7,533 bases of DNA, taken from contig JAJFLL010000287.1 of the NCBI GenBank assembly GCA_021772695.1, positions 1-7,533 on the forward strand, read 5' to 3'. Below the pieces are notes generated by a model. The model saw nothing but the letters and a program-made list of their open reading frames with translations. It had not been told where the DNA came from and ran no database searches. The translations under genes were made by a program, and so were the position numbers. The DNA comes from Deltaproteobacteria bacterium (lineage in GTDB: Bacteria; UBA10199; DSSB01). This document shows positions 1 through 5,954 of the stretch, in pieces. Each line of letters opens with the position of its first letter. The first letter of the stretch is position 1.

Positions 1-535
1 GGTTCGAATGCACCATGATGGGAGTGCCGAAGGCCTTGGCCAGGCGTAGGGTTTCTTTGTGGTCTAGTGAGGCGCGAATTTGTGGCAGGTTGGCACGGTG
101 GACCGCTCCGGTATGAAGATCGATGCCATGGGTACAGCGACTGACGACTTCTTCCATGAACATATTGGCCAATCGGCCGGTGAGGGAACCTTGCTTAGAT
201 CCGGGAAAACTTCGATTTAAGTCTCTTCGGTCGGGTAGGTAGCGGGTCCGGTTTAAAAACCCATAGATGTTGACGATGGGCACAGCAATCAAGGTGCCGC
301 GTAGGTTCTTTAATATTTTGAATTTCAACAATCGGCGGATGATTTCTACGCCATTGATTTCATCCCCATGGACGGCGGCACTCACAAATAGACTTGGCCC
401 GCTTTTTTTACCCCTTAAAACCTGCAAGGGCATATTGATTTGGGTATGGGTGTATAGTGGTGCCAAGGGAAGATCTAAGGTAATCCTACTTCCTGGCGGA
501 ATAACCCGACCCCCGATAATTAATTCTGAACTCAA
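1..535 (-). CDS. Succinylglutamate desuccinylase/aspartoacylase family protein (M14-like zinc deacylase), partial
   Basis: The gene runs off the left edge; 178 N-terminal residues are visible. The family hydrolyses the amide bond of N-acyl amino acids such as N-succinylglutamate or N-acetylaspartate with a single zinc. The expected zinc ligands are visible: HGDE at residues 56-59 (H56, E59) and DLHTG at 139-143 (H141). The substrate-binding motif RDLNRSFPG lies at 104-112. The general-base Glu would lie beyond the edge. The start is inferred as TTG at 533-535: the frame upstream is closed by a TGA within about 50 bases and has no ATG or GTG, a GGGG purine stretch sits 5 bases ahead, and the N-terminus from TTG matches the family. 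It begins 2 bp after the rimK stop, so it is probably translated by coupling. Desuccinylase-like genes commonly sit beside rimK and its protease partner. The true substrate is unknown; removal of acyl or glutamyl groups linked to RimK action is inference. Confidence 0.9.
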   Translation of the reverse strand, partial: MSSELIIGGRVIPPGSRITLDLPLAPLYTHTQINMPLQVLRGKKSGPSLFVSAAVHGDEINGVEIIRRLLKFKILKNLRGTLIAVPIVNIYGFLNRTRYLPDRRDLNRSFPGSKQGSLTGRLANMFMEEVVSRCTHGIDLHTGAVHRANLPQIRASLDHKETLRLAKAFGTPIMVHSN

Positions 536-537
536 TA

Positions 538-1440
538 TTACCCCGTGCCTTTCGTCTTGGTTTTGCCATGTTCGGTATTTTTTTCAAGAAACTCGATGAT
601 TTTTCCGGCCACATCCACTCCAGTCGTTTTTTCAATACCCTCTAAGCCTGGAGAAGAATTAACTTCAAGCACCACCGGACCGTGATTGGATCTAAGGATA
701 TCCACACCGGCCACATTCAGCCCCATGGCTTTGGAGGCCCGAACCACCGTGGTGCGTTCTTCAGGTGTCAGTTTGGCTTTTTCGGCAGTGCCGCCGCGAT
801 GCAGGTTGGACCGGAATTCGCCGGGTGCGGCAGTGCGCCGCATGGCTGCAACCACTTTGTTTCCGATGACGAAGGCCCTGATATCGGAGCCGCCGGACTC
901 TTTGATGAATTCCTGAACCAGGATATTGGCATTAAGACCGCGAAAAGCCCCGATGACCGATTCGGCGGCCTTTTTGGTTTCAGCCAACACCACACCGATA
1001 CCTTGCGTGCCTTCTAATAGTTTGATGACTAGGGGTGCACCGCCGACCACATTGATAAGACCTTCTGTATCCTTGGTGTAATTTGCAAATCCAGTTACGG
1101 GAAGGCCGATACCATCTCGGGATAATAGCTGTAAGCTGCGTAATTTATCCCGGGAGCGGGAAATGGCTTGAGATTCATTTGCAGAAAATACACCCATCAT
1201 TTCAAACTGTCTGACGACCGCCGTACCGTAAAAAGTCTTAGAAGCACCGATTCTAGGGATAATGGCGTCGAAAGTTAGGGACTCCCCAACTAACAATACT
1301 TTGGGTCGGTGGGAAGTGATGTTCATGTAACAACGTAGGTAATCGACCACTCGAACCTTATGCCCGCGTTCCTTTCCAGCTTCGATTAATCTTTTAGTGG
1401 AATATAATTTTGAGCTACGCGATAACACACCAATTTTCAT
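538..1440 (-). CDS. rimK: Ribosomal protein S6--L-glutamate ligase RimK
   Basis: ATP-grasp ligase that adds glutamates to the C-terminus of ribosomal protein S6 in the cytoplasm; E. coli RimK can also make poly-alpha-glutamate. The 300-residue product has the same length as E. coli RimK and is clearly colinear with it. Visible landmarks are the N-terminal MKIGVLSR, the segment IPRIGAS at 61-67, TFYGTA at 69-74, RDKLRS at 97-102, the ATP-grasp glycine-rich loop with EGTQGIGVVLAET at 143-155, VQEFIKE at 175-181, FRSNLHRGG at 209-217, D247 in GVDILR, and the metal-binding E259 and N261 in EVNSSPGLEGIEKTTG. The ATG at 1440 is preferred over an in-frame ATG at 1455 because a GGAGG ribosome binding site lies 4 bases before it and the E. 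coli protein starts there. The tail (KTKTKGTG) is basic, of low complexity and not conserved. It lies between the RimB-like gene (24 bp upstream) and the desuccinylase (2 bp downstream). In Pseudomonas, RimK is regulated by c-di-GMP and RimB; control in this organism is unknown. Confidence 0.97.
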   Translation of the reverse strand: MKIGVLSRSSKLYSTKRLIEAGKERGHKVRVVDYLRCYMNITSHRPKVLLVGESLTFDAIIPRIGASKTFYGTAVVRQFEMMGVFSANESQAISRSRDKLRSLQLLSRDGIGLPVTGFANYTKDTEGLINVVGGAPLVIKLLEGTQGIGVVLAETKKAAESVIGAFRGLNANILVQEFIKESGGSDIRAFVIGNKVVAAMRRTAAPGEFRSNLHRGGTAEKAKLTPEERTTVVRASKAMGLNVAGVDILRSNHGPVVLEVNSSPGLEGIEKTTGVDVAGKIIEFLEKNTEHGKTKTKGTG

Positions 1441-1444
1441 TTGG

Positions 1445-1449
1445 CCTCC
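1445..1449 (-). promoter_or_regulatory. Strong ribosome binding site fixing the rimK start
   Basis: On the minus strand this reads GGAGG, separated by 4 bases from the ATG at 1438-1440. The alternative in-frame ATG at 1453-1455 lies upstream of this site and has no comparable purine stretch, so translation from 1440 is favoured. Confidence 0.7.
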
Positions 1450-1464
1450 ATTCACAATAGTTTT

Positions 1465-1905
1465 TTAGTTCTTTCCCATGCGGTACGAGGTTACTGGATC
1501 TACCACAAATTTCCCTTTTAGTGCGGTTCTCCCTAATAGCATGCGAAAAATCATTGTATCACGATTAGTTAGGGTTAATTCAATAATCCAACGGTGACTG
1601 CCCATTTGAGCGGGCGTGCGAATGACGTACCTTTGTTCTCGATGGCCACCTGAGTCGCTCACGATGCGTTGGTCAAATACTGGGGCGATACATTTCACTA
1701 CCCTTTTTTGGTTGCGTTGCAGGGGGTGTATAGAAAAAGCCACTTTTTTCACGCCCTTTTCGAAGAAGGGTTTGATTTTAAAGGCATGCAAAGTGGAAGT
1801 GCGAGCTCCCGTATCTACTTTGGCCTTTATTTTTGAGATGCCTAGTTCTGGAAAATGAACCCATTCCCGCCAACCTAATATAATTTTTTGATTGGCTTTA
1901 TTCAC
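1465..1905 (-). CDS. RimB-like putative ATP-dependent zinc protease (retropepsin-like fold, PF05618 family)
   Basis: A 146-residue soluble protein of the RimK-associated family annotated as putative ATP-dependent zinc protease and related in fold to retropepsin-like aspartic proteases. The aspartic-protease-like signature DTGARTS is at residues 31-37, after the family-typical N-terminus GWREWVHFPELGI at 11-23. The second conserved block LLGRTALKGKFVVDP is at 123-137. A single DTG per chain implies a homodimeric active site by analogy. In Pseudomonas the homologue RimB works with RimK and acts on glutamylated S6; the same role here is inferred from the adjacent rimK. Translation starts with GTG at 1903-1905, sharing the four bases GTGA with the stop of the cyclase gene, a classic coupling overlap with no strong ribosome binding site of its own. 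The length is normal for the short form of the family and no signal peptide is seen. Confidence 0.9.
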   Translation of the reverse strand: MNKANQKIILGWREWVHFPELGISKIKAKVDTGARTSTLHAFKIKPFFEKGVKKVAFSIHPLQRNQKRVVKCIAPVFDQRIVSDSGGHREQRYVIRTPAQMGSHRWIIELTLTNRDTMIFRMLLGRTALKGKFVVDPVTSYRMGKN

Positions 1906-3086
1906 TGCGTCTCTTTTCCCTCAATTTTAATAGTCACCCGAACTAAATCAGGTTCAACTTTTTCTAATGTCATTTCTTTGGGATACGAAATATTATTGTC
2001 TCCGATAGGAATCGTGCGAATACCCGGTTTGGCATCGATTAGGGGTAGAGTTAGGCGAATATTTTTTTCGTTGATAAAATGAAAGGAGTTTCTTGCTCCT
2101 AAGAATGTGGCCTTAATATTTTTGGGAGCAAGTTCAGTTACCGTCAAACCAGGGCTTAATCTAGGGTATTCTACGGGCAAAATAAAAGTACGATGGACCA
2201 AATTGGATTCATGGACCAAAACAAACCAAAGGCTCACAGCTAAACCGATAGCGATAGCTTTTTCCCAATAATTTTTCTTAACCGCATCCCGCCAACTTGT
2301 TTTTAATGGATCAGGTGCAATGCGATTATAAAAGGTTTCTAAGAGTTCGGTTAGTTGGGCGCTATCGGTAAGAGTCATCAGTTGACCCATATAGGCGACT
2401 GAGATGGTGCCGCGCTCTTCCGATACGGCAATGCAGAGGGCATCGGTGTATTCCGCCAATCCCAAGGCAGCCGCGTGTCGAGTGCCTTTTCCCTTGAGTT
2501 GGGTAAAATCCTTTGACAAGGGCAGGTGGCAACCAAATTGTTTTACCCGGTTGTCTTCAATTAAAATGGCTCCGTCGTGCCCTTCCGAATGGGGATCGAG
2601 CAGACTTTTTAGCAAGGGCTCGCTGAGGTCGCCATTGAGATCGATTCCCCCTTCCATACGCCTGGCCAACATATTTTTCCCCTTTAAGACAATTAAAACC
2701 CCGACTTTTTCCTTGGCCAAATCATTGACCGTGCGTACCAATATTTCGATATTCCGCAGGCTACCGGAAAATTTACGTGACTTTGAGCCCTGGCGAATAC
2801 TCCATAATGCGATTTGTTCGAATAGATCCCTCAATTCCTCTCGAAAAATTACGATGACCGCAATTAAGATGACCGCAAAAAATGCTCGCAAGACATAGGT
2901 GATGAGAAAAAGATTCAATTGGTAGGCGAGTAAGTAAAAGACGCCGCATATAATAATTCCGGTTAATACAAAAACCGCTTTCTTTCGCTTAAACCAAACT
3001 AAAACGGCATAAATGAGAATCGCCATTAAGAGAATGTCGACAATTTCGGCGAAGGTGATGTCTTTTAAAGAAAGAAATAAATCCAT
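1902..3086 (-). CDS. cdaA: CdaA-type membrane diadenylate cyclase fused to a YbbR (CdaR-like) domain
   Basis: Makes c-di-AMP from two ATP at the inner membrane. The 394-residue protein has three N-terminal membrane helices (about 14-31, 36-56 and 59-81), a short linker, and a DAC (DisA_N) domain at roughly 100-255. The DAC motifs are DGAILI at 171-176, GTRHAAALG at 201-209 and SEERG at 222-226. The usual RHR triplet is RHA here (203-205). A fourth membrane helix (about 276-292) leads into a YbbR repeat, residues 298-388, recognised by LPVEYPRLSPGL at 303-314 and PKNIKATFLG at 321-330. In Firmicutes the YbbR protein CdaR is a separate regulator of CdaA encoded next to it; here one repeat is part of the same chain. 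By topology the cyclase would face the cytoplasm and the YbbR domain the periplasm. The start is ATG at 3086, 9 bp after the DHH gene stop, with no good ribosome binding site, suggesting coupling. The fusion is one uninterrupted frame. Confidence 0.93.
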   Translation of the reverse strand: MDLFLSLKDITFAEIVDILLMAILIYAVLVWFKRKKAVFVLTGIIICGVFYLLAYQLNLFLITYVLRAFFAVILIAVIVIFREELRDLFEQIALWSIRQGSKSRKFSGSLRNIEILVRTVNDLAKEKVGVLIVLKGKNMLARRMEGGIDLNGDLSEPLLKSLLDPHSEGHDGAILIEDNRVKQFGCHLPLSKDFTQLKGKGTRHAAALGLAEYTDALCIAVSEERGTISVAYMGQLMTLTDSAQLTELLETFYNRIAPDPLKTSWRDAVKKNYWEKAIAIGLAVSLWFVLVHESNLVHRTFILPVEYPRLSPGLTVTELAPKNIKATFLGARNSFHFINEKNIRLTLPLIDAKPGIRTIPIGDNNISYPKEMTLEKVEPDLVRVTIKIEGKETQ

Positions 3087-3095
3087 AGGGGTTGA

Positions 3096-4166
3096 TTAAT
3101 TCTTTTCCATATTGAATTCGCTGATGGCAATTCCTTCAGAACGAAATTTTCTTAGCAGGGGGCGGAATGCCGGGTTTACTTTGGCCAATGAATCGACCAC
3201 AAACCATTCGCAACTTTCATTTTTTGTCAGTCGCACGTTCTCTGGGAGATTTTGTCCGATGATTTCCGCACGTCCCATGGTGCGGTGGCCGCCAGCGCTT
3301 CCCAGATGTCCAAAGGCCAATTGAGCCAATTTTCCGACGTCTTTTTGATTACCATCGCTGCGAAATACGATCACCAATTTATTATCCGCTACTCCCGTTA
3401 CCAAGGCCCAATGGGCCTCTTTGACTCGAATAAAAAAATCGGCCACCTGAACACAAACATCCATATAGGGCACGGGACCCACATGGGCATAGAGTACATT
3501 GCCTGAATACCTCAATTTAAGCAGGGCGATGCTGAAATAATCGAGATCGTTCAAGGAATATTGAGAGGACTCGATGCGCTTGATCAAAACATGATTAGCC
3601 CTTTTTTCTAAATACTTCTCTGCTTTTTGATCTAATGGAGTGGGAAGTTTTTGTTGCCCCCGACTATCGGTTTGCAAACCATAAAGCAGGGCGGTGGCCA
3701 AGCGCTTCGGAATAGGGCGTTTTAAGGCTACGAGATATTCGGTCAAAATAGCACTGGTCGACAAGGCCTTTCCTCGAATGTCGACAAAGGGAAATTTTTT
3801 ATCGCTGACTTTGGGATGATGGTCGATGACGATGTCACAGCGAGGTAAATAGATGTCTTGAAAAAAAGTTGGTTGGGCGTCGACGATGGCGACCAAATCG
3901 GCCTTGCCTAGTTTTTCCAAATCAAGGGGCTCCGCAGGCAATTTAAGGGATTGGATCATGGCGGCATTTTGTAGTCGTCCTACTTGACCGGTGAATCCAA
4001 TATGAGAATGAATCCCCATATCGTGAAGCACTTCCTTTAAGCCCCAGGCACTGGCTAGGGCATCAGGATCTGGGTTGCTATAGATTAAAATGTAGGCCGA
4101 CTTGCCCGATTTCACCACTTGCCTGAGTTTTTTCAGGCGTTTTTCAACCTTAGAGTCAATTTCCAT
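3096..4166 (-). CDS. DHH/DHHA1-family phosphoesterase, candidate c-di-AMP or oligoribonucleotide phosphodiesterase
   Basis: A soluble 356-residue protein with the two-domain DHH-DHHA1 layout of NrnA, Pde2 and archaeal-type DHH phosphodiesterases, which use two Mn ions to cleave oligoribonucleotides, pAp or cyclic dinucleotides. Motifs in order: NPDPDALASA at 31-40 (D33, D35), D96 in IVDAQ, DHH at 115-117, D167 in YGLQTDS, and the DHHA1 glycine motif GSAGGHRTMGRA at 289-300. The His that normally precedes the first motif (HxNPDxD) is Tyr29, so one metal ligand is missing. It lies 9 bp before the diadenylate cyclase gene, which suggests c-di-AMP turnover; degradation of pApA or nano-RNA is equally possible from the sequence. 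Start ATG at 4166 gives a family-like N-terminus, but no Shine-Dalgarno is present and a TAAAAT box lies 12 bases ahead. The next Met is residue 50, inside the fold, so the start is secure. Confidence 0.88.
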   Translation of the reverse strand: MEIDSKVEKRLKKLRQVVKSGKSAYILIYSNPDPDALASAWGLKEVLHDMGIHSHIGFTGQVGRLQNAAMIQSLKLPAEPLDLEKLGKADLVAIVDAQPTFFQDIYLPRCDIVIDHHPKVSDKKFPFVDIRGKALSTSAILTEYLVALKRPIPKRLATALLYGLQTDSRGQQKLPTPLDQKAEKYLEKRANHVLIKRIESSQYSLNDLDYFSIALLKLRYSGNVLYAHVGPVPYMDVCVQVADFFIRVKEAHWALVTGVADNKLVIVFRSDGNQKDVGKLAQLAFGHLGSAGGHRTMGRAEIIGQNLPENVRLTKNESCEWFVVDSLAKVNPAFRPLLRKFRSEGIAISEFNMEKN

Positions 4167-4178
4167 AATAGTAACAAT

Positions 4179-4184
4179 ATTTTA
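4179..4184 (-). promoter_or_regulatory. Possible -10 box close to the start of the DHH-cyclase-rimK operon
   Basis: Minus-strand TAAAAT (5 of 6 to the sigma-70 consensus TATAAT) ends 12 bases before the ATG of the DHH gene. No convincing -35 hexamer is found at 16-18 bp. If used, the mRNA leader would be only a few bases, consistent with the lack of a Shine-Dalgarno. The alternative is read-through from hpnA, 67 bp upstream. Confidence 0.25.
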
Positions 4185-4233
4185 TCGGTTTTTTCTCTCG
4201 GGGGGAAACGAAATCCCTCAGCAAACGCTAGGG

Positions 4234-5301
4234 CTATTCCGAGTCTAAAACGGGCGTGGGGCTTAAAGGGCCAAGATTCGGGTGGTGGTTTAAAATTTTT
4301 TGCTGCACCTTTTCTTTAACGTAGCCCTGATTCAGGTACCATTCGACGGCCCGTTTTAAGGCGATGCGTACGTCGGGTTGGGGCAGGCCCAGTTCTTTAA
4401 CGGCTTTTTCGGAACTAAAAAACATGCGCTTTTTGGCGAGTTGGACCGCCTCCTTTTCAACAAGCGGTGGTTTACCGCTCCATTTACTCCAGGCTTCACT
4501 CAGGTGGGCCATGGTCATGGCAAAGCCGTGTGGAATCTTGACTTTAGGCATTTTGAGGCCGGTCAAAAAGGCAAGCTCTCGAAGGATTTCTTTCAAGGAT
4601 AGGTTTTGATTTCCCAAAATATAGCGTTGTCCGGGCCGGCCTTTTTCAGCAGCCAGGATGTGACCAAGGGCACAATCCTCTACGTCAATGACATTCAGGC
4701 CCGTATCGAGGTAAGCGGGCATCTTGCCATTCAAAAAATCGACGATCATTTTTCCAGTGGGTGTGGGTTTGGCATCGCCCACCCCGATGGGGGCGGACGG
4801 GTTGACGATGATTACAGGCAAGCCCTTTCTGTAGAAGCTTAAGGCTTCTTGTTCCGCAAGAAATTTCGATCTTTTGTAGTGGCCCTGACAATCCATTAGG
4901 CTGATGGGAGTTTCTTCATGACCCGGACTACCATCTGCAGGAATGCCGATGGCACCAACGGTAGAGGTATAGACCACCTTGGAAATACGCTTGTCCCAAG
5001 CGGCCTGTAAAATATTTTGGGTTCCTTGAACATTGCTGGCATAAATTTCATCGGGCTTGGGATTGTAAAAGGTATATTGGGCTGCTACATGGTAAATTTC
5101 ATCACAATCTGAAACGGCCCGTCTCAGGCTATCGAGATCGCGCAGGTCACCGATACAGGTCTCCACCCCTAACCCTTGAATTAACTTAGTACTCGAGTTC
5201 TTCCGGGCTAAGACTCTGACTTCGCGATTGTTTTTAAGTAGGGCGCGGGCGACTGCATTGCCGACGAATCCTGTCGCTCCGGTTACCAAAGCCTTTTTCA
5301 T
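4234..5301 (-). CDS. hpnA: HpnA-like hopanoid-associated sugar epimerase/dehydratase (extended SDR)
   Basis: NAD(P)-dependent extended short-chain dehydrogenase/reductase, 355 residues. It strongly resembles the family called hopanoid-associated sugar epimerase HpnA: Rossmann motif TGATGFVG at 7-14, D-L-R-D at 52-55, HVAA at 71-74, YTSTVGAIG at 111-119, catalytic YKRSK at 142-146 (Y142, K146), VNPSAPIG at 166-173, KPTPTGKMIVDFLNGKMPAY at 178-197, and DTGLNVIDVEDCALGH at 199-214. The family is known from hopanoid gene clusters, where a role in sugar-linked side-chain modification has been proposed but is not firmly proven. No squalene-hopene cyclase or other hpn gene is in view, so a role in hopanoids is uncertain. 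ATG at 5301 is preferred over an in-frame ATG at 5382: AGGA lies 8 bases ahead, a promoter lies between the two, and the Rossmann strand begins right after it. The last 30 or so residues extend beyond typical HpnA length and are Pro-rich. Confidence 0.85.
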   Translation of the reverse strand: MKKALVTGATGFVGNAVARALLKNNREVRVLARKNSSTKLIQGLGVETCIGDLRDLDSLRRAVSDCDEIYHVAAQYTFYNPKPDEIYASNVQGTQNILQAAWDKRISKVVYTSTVGAIGIPADGSPGHEETPISLMDCQGHYKRSKFLAEQEALSFYRKGLPVIIVNPSAPIGVGDAKPTPTGKMIVDFLNGKMPAYLDTGLNVIDVEDCALGHILAAEKGRPGQRYILGNQNLSLKEILRELAFLTGLKMPKVKIPHGFAMTMAHLSEAWSKWSGKPPLVEKEAVQLAKKRMFFSSEKAVKELGLPQPDVRIALKRAVEWYLNQGYVKEKVQQKILNHHPNLGPLSPTPVLDSE

Positions 5302-5339
5302 GGTAAATATCCTAGATCCTGAAGGTCGAATTCGCGCCG

Positions 5340-5368
5340 AGTATAGTGAGGTGGAAATCCCGCGTCGA
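5340..5368 (-). promoter_or_regulatory. Probable sigma-70-type promoter of hpnA
   Basis: Minus strand: -35 TCGACG (5368-5363, 4 of 6 matches) and -10 TATACT (5345-5340, 5 of 6 matches) with a 17-bp spacer. Transcription would start near 5333, giving a leader of about 30 bases that contains the AGGA before ATG 5301. This excludes the longer reading frame starting at 5382. Confidence 0.5.
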
Positions 5369-5396
5369 GTGTAAATCCCCATTTAAGATTGTGTAC

Positions 5397-5436
5397 AAAA
5401 AAGGCCTCGCAATTACTTTTGAATAATTACGAGGCC
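5397..5436 (-). terminator. Intrinsic terminator, distal of a tandem pair
   Basis: Arms GGCCTCG (5403-5409) and CGAGGCC (5430-5436), one C/A mismatch, then AATTA (5411-5415) pairing with TAATT (5424-5428), loop of 8. On the minus strand the hairpin is followed by TTTTTT (5402-5397). It insulates hpnA from transcription coming from the right. Confidence 0.8.
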
Positions 5437-5459
5437 AGAGCCTATTGGAAAAGGGGGAG

Positions 5460-5472
5460 ATGATTTAATCAT
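5460..5472. repeat. 13-bp palindrome ATGATT-T-AATCAT between the two terminators
   Basis: Perfect 6-bp arms around a single central base. The one-base centre is too short for a hairpin loop, so a protein-binding site is more likely than an RNA structure. It lies about 90 bp upstream of the -35 box of the hpnA promoter. It is AT-rich, so chance occurrence cannot be excluded. Confidence 0.3.
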
Positions 5473-5500
5473 TTCTACGAAGCAGGCCCGTAAAGGTTTT

Positions 5501-5533
5501 AAAAAAAAACCCACTTTCTGATCGGAAAGTGGG
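5501..5533 (-). terminator. Strong intrinsic terminator of the cysteine-rich lipoprotein gene
   Basis: Perfect 9-bp stem CCCACTTTC (5510-5518) with GAAAGTGGG (5525-5533), 6-base loop. On the minus strand it is followed by nine T (5509-5501). It begins about 30 bases after the lipoprotein stop codon at 5565-5567. Confidence 0.9.
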
Positions 5534-5564
5534 CTTGAAACAGCATTCTTATATCTTATTAGAA

Positions 5565-5906
5565 TTATTGAAGAAAATCACAGCCATCTGGTGGCTTCGA
5601 GCCCAGGAGACCTTCACAATCGGCCTTTTCGATACTGGTTACGCAGGCATCGAGGCTCTTTTGGCTGGTCTCAACCTTGGGAAGATCTTTGTTTCCCTGG
5701 AGGGCAGCCTTCATGGTGTTTTGACAGAAATCTTCACTAGGCATGGCATTGGGTTGGCATTGGGCCATCTTCTTACACATGGCCGAAACCACGGCGGTGA
5801 TCACTTCTTCGGATCCCACCTTCTTACCCCCGGTACACCCCAGGGCTAAGCTGGCCAGAGCCACCGCAACCATTAAACTTTTCATCATACCGCTTCCTTT
5901 CTTCAT
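5565..5906 (-). CDS. Small six-cysteine lipoprotein of unknown function
   Basis: A 113-residue predicted lipoprotein. The signal peptide has a basic start, a hydrophobic stretch at about 11-23, and the lipobox ALGC with lipidated Cys24. Residue +2 is Thr, so by E. coli rules it would go to the outer membrane. The mature part has six cysteines at 44, 50, 61, 88, 97 and 109 (C-x5-C-x10-C-x26-C-x8-C-x11-C), an even number consistent with three disulfides in the periplasm. The same spacing recurs in the exported protein at 7092-7514, showing paralogy. ATG 5906 is chosen because AGGAG lies 7 bases before it (5914-5918). Starts at 5888 or 5885 are also possible, with AGGA just ahead, and would give a shorter signal peptide. 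A strong terminator follows directly, so the gene appears monocistronic. I do not recognise the family and see no catalytic motif. Confidence 0.85.
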   Translation of the reverse strand: MKKGSGMMKSLMVAVALASLALGCTGGKKVGSEEVITAVVSAMCKKMAQCQPNAMPSEDFCQNTMKAALQGNKDLPKVETSQKSLDACVTSIEKADCEGLLGSKPPDGCDFLQ

Positions 5907-5954
5907 ATTGTAACTCCTGCCAAAGGCTTAATGCTTAGGCTTGCCCTCTCGGGG

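Larger units (their letters stand above)
5302..5564. other. Non-coding region between hpnA and the lipoprotein gene
   Basis: About 260 bp without a credible reading frame. From left to right it contains the hpnA ribosome binding site and promoter, an intrinsic terminator (5397-5436), a palindrome ATGATT-T-AATCAT (5460-5472), and a second, stronger intrinsic terminator (5501-5533). Both terminators act on minus-strand transcription. Confidence 0.7.

Noticed and set aside
267..599. Plus-strand 110-codon frame across the rimK/desuccinylase junction
   Set aside because: The minus-strand translation shows zinc-binding and substrate motifs of the M14 deacylase family; the plus frame shows nothing.
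2404..2898. Plus-strand 164-codon frame opposite the diadenylate cyclase
   Set aside because: Antisense shadow of a clearly conserved gene; no ribosome binding site or recognisable motif.
4215..4233. Hairpin CCCT-CA-GC / GC-T-AGGG just after the hpnA stop as a terminator
   Set aside because: Only short interrupted arms and no T-run follows on the minus strand, so termination between hpnA and the DHH gene cannot be claimed.
5302..5382. 27-residue N-terminal extension of hpnA from the ATG at 5382
   Set aside because: It overlaps the predicted hpnA promoter, does not resemble the family, and the ATG at 5301 has a ribosome binding site directly followed by the Rossmann strand.
5529..5849. Plus-strand 106-codon frame opposite the lipoprotein gene
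   Set aside because: It starts inside the terminator hairpin, lies wholly antisense to the better supported lipoprotein gene with lipobox and conserved cysteines, and resembles no family.
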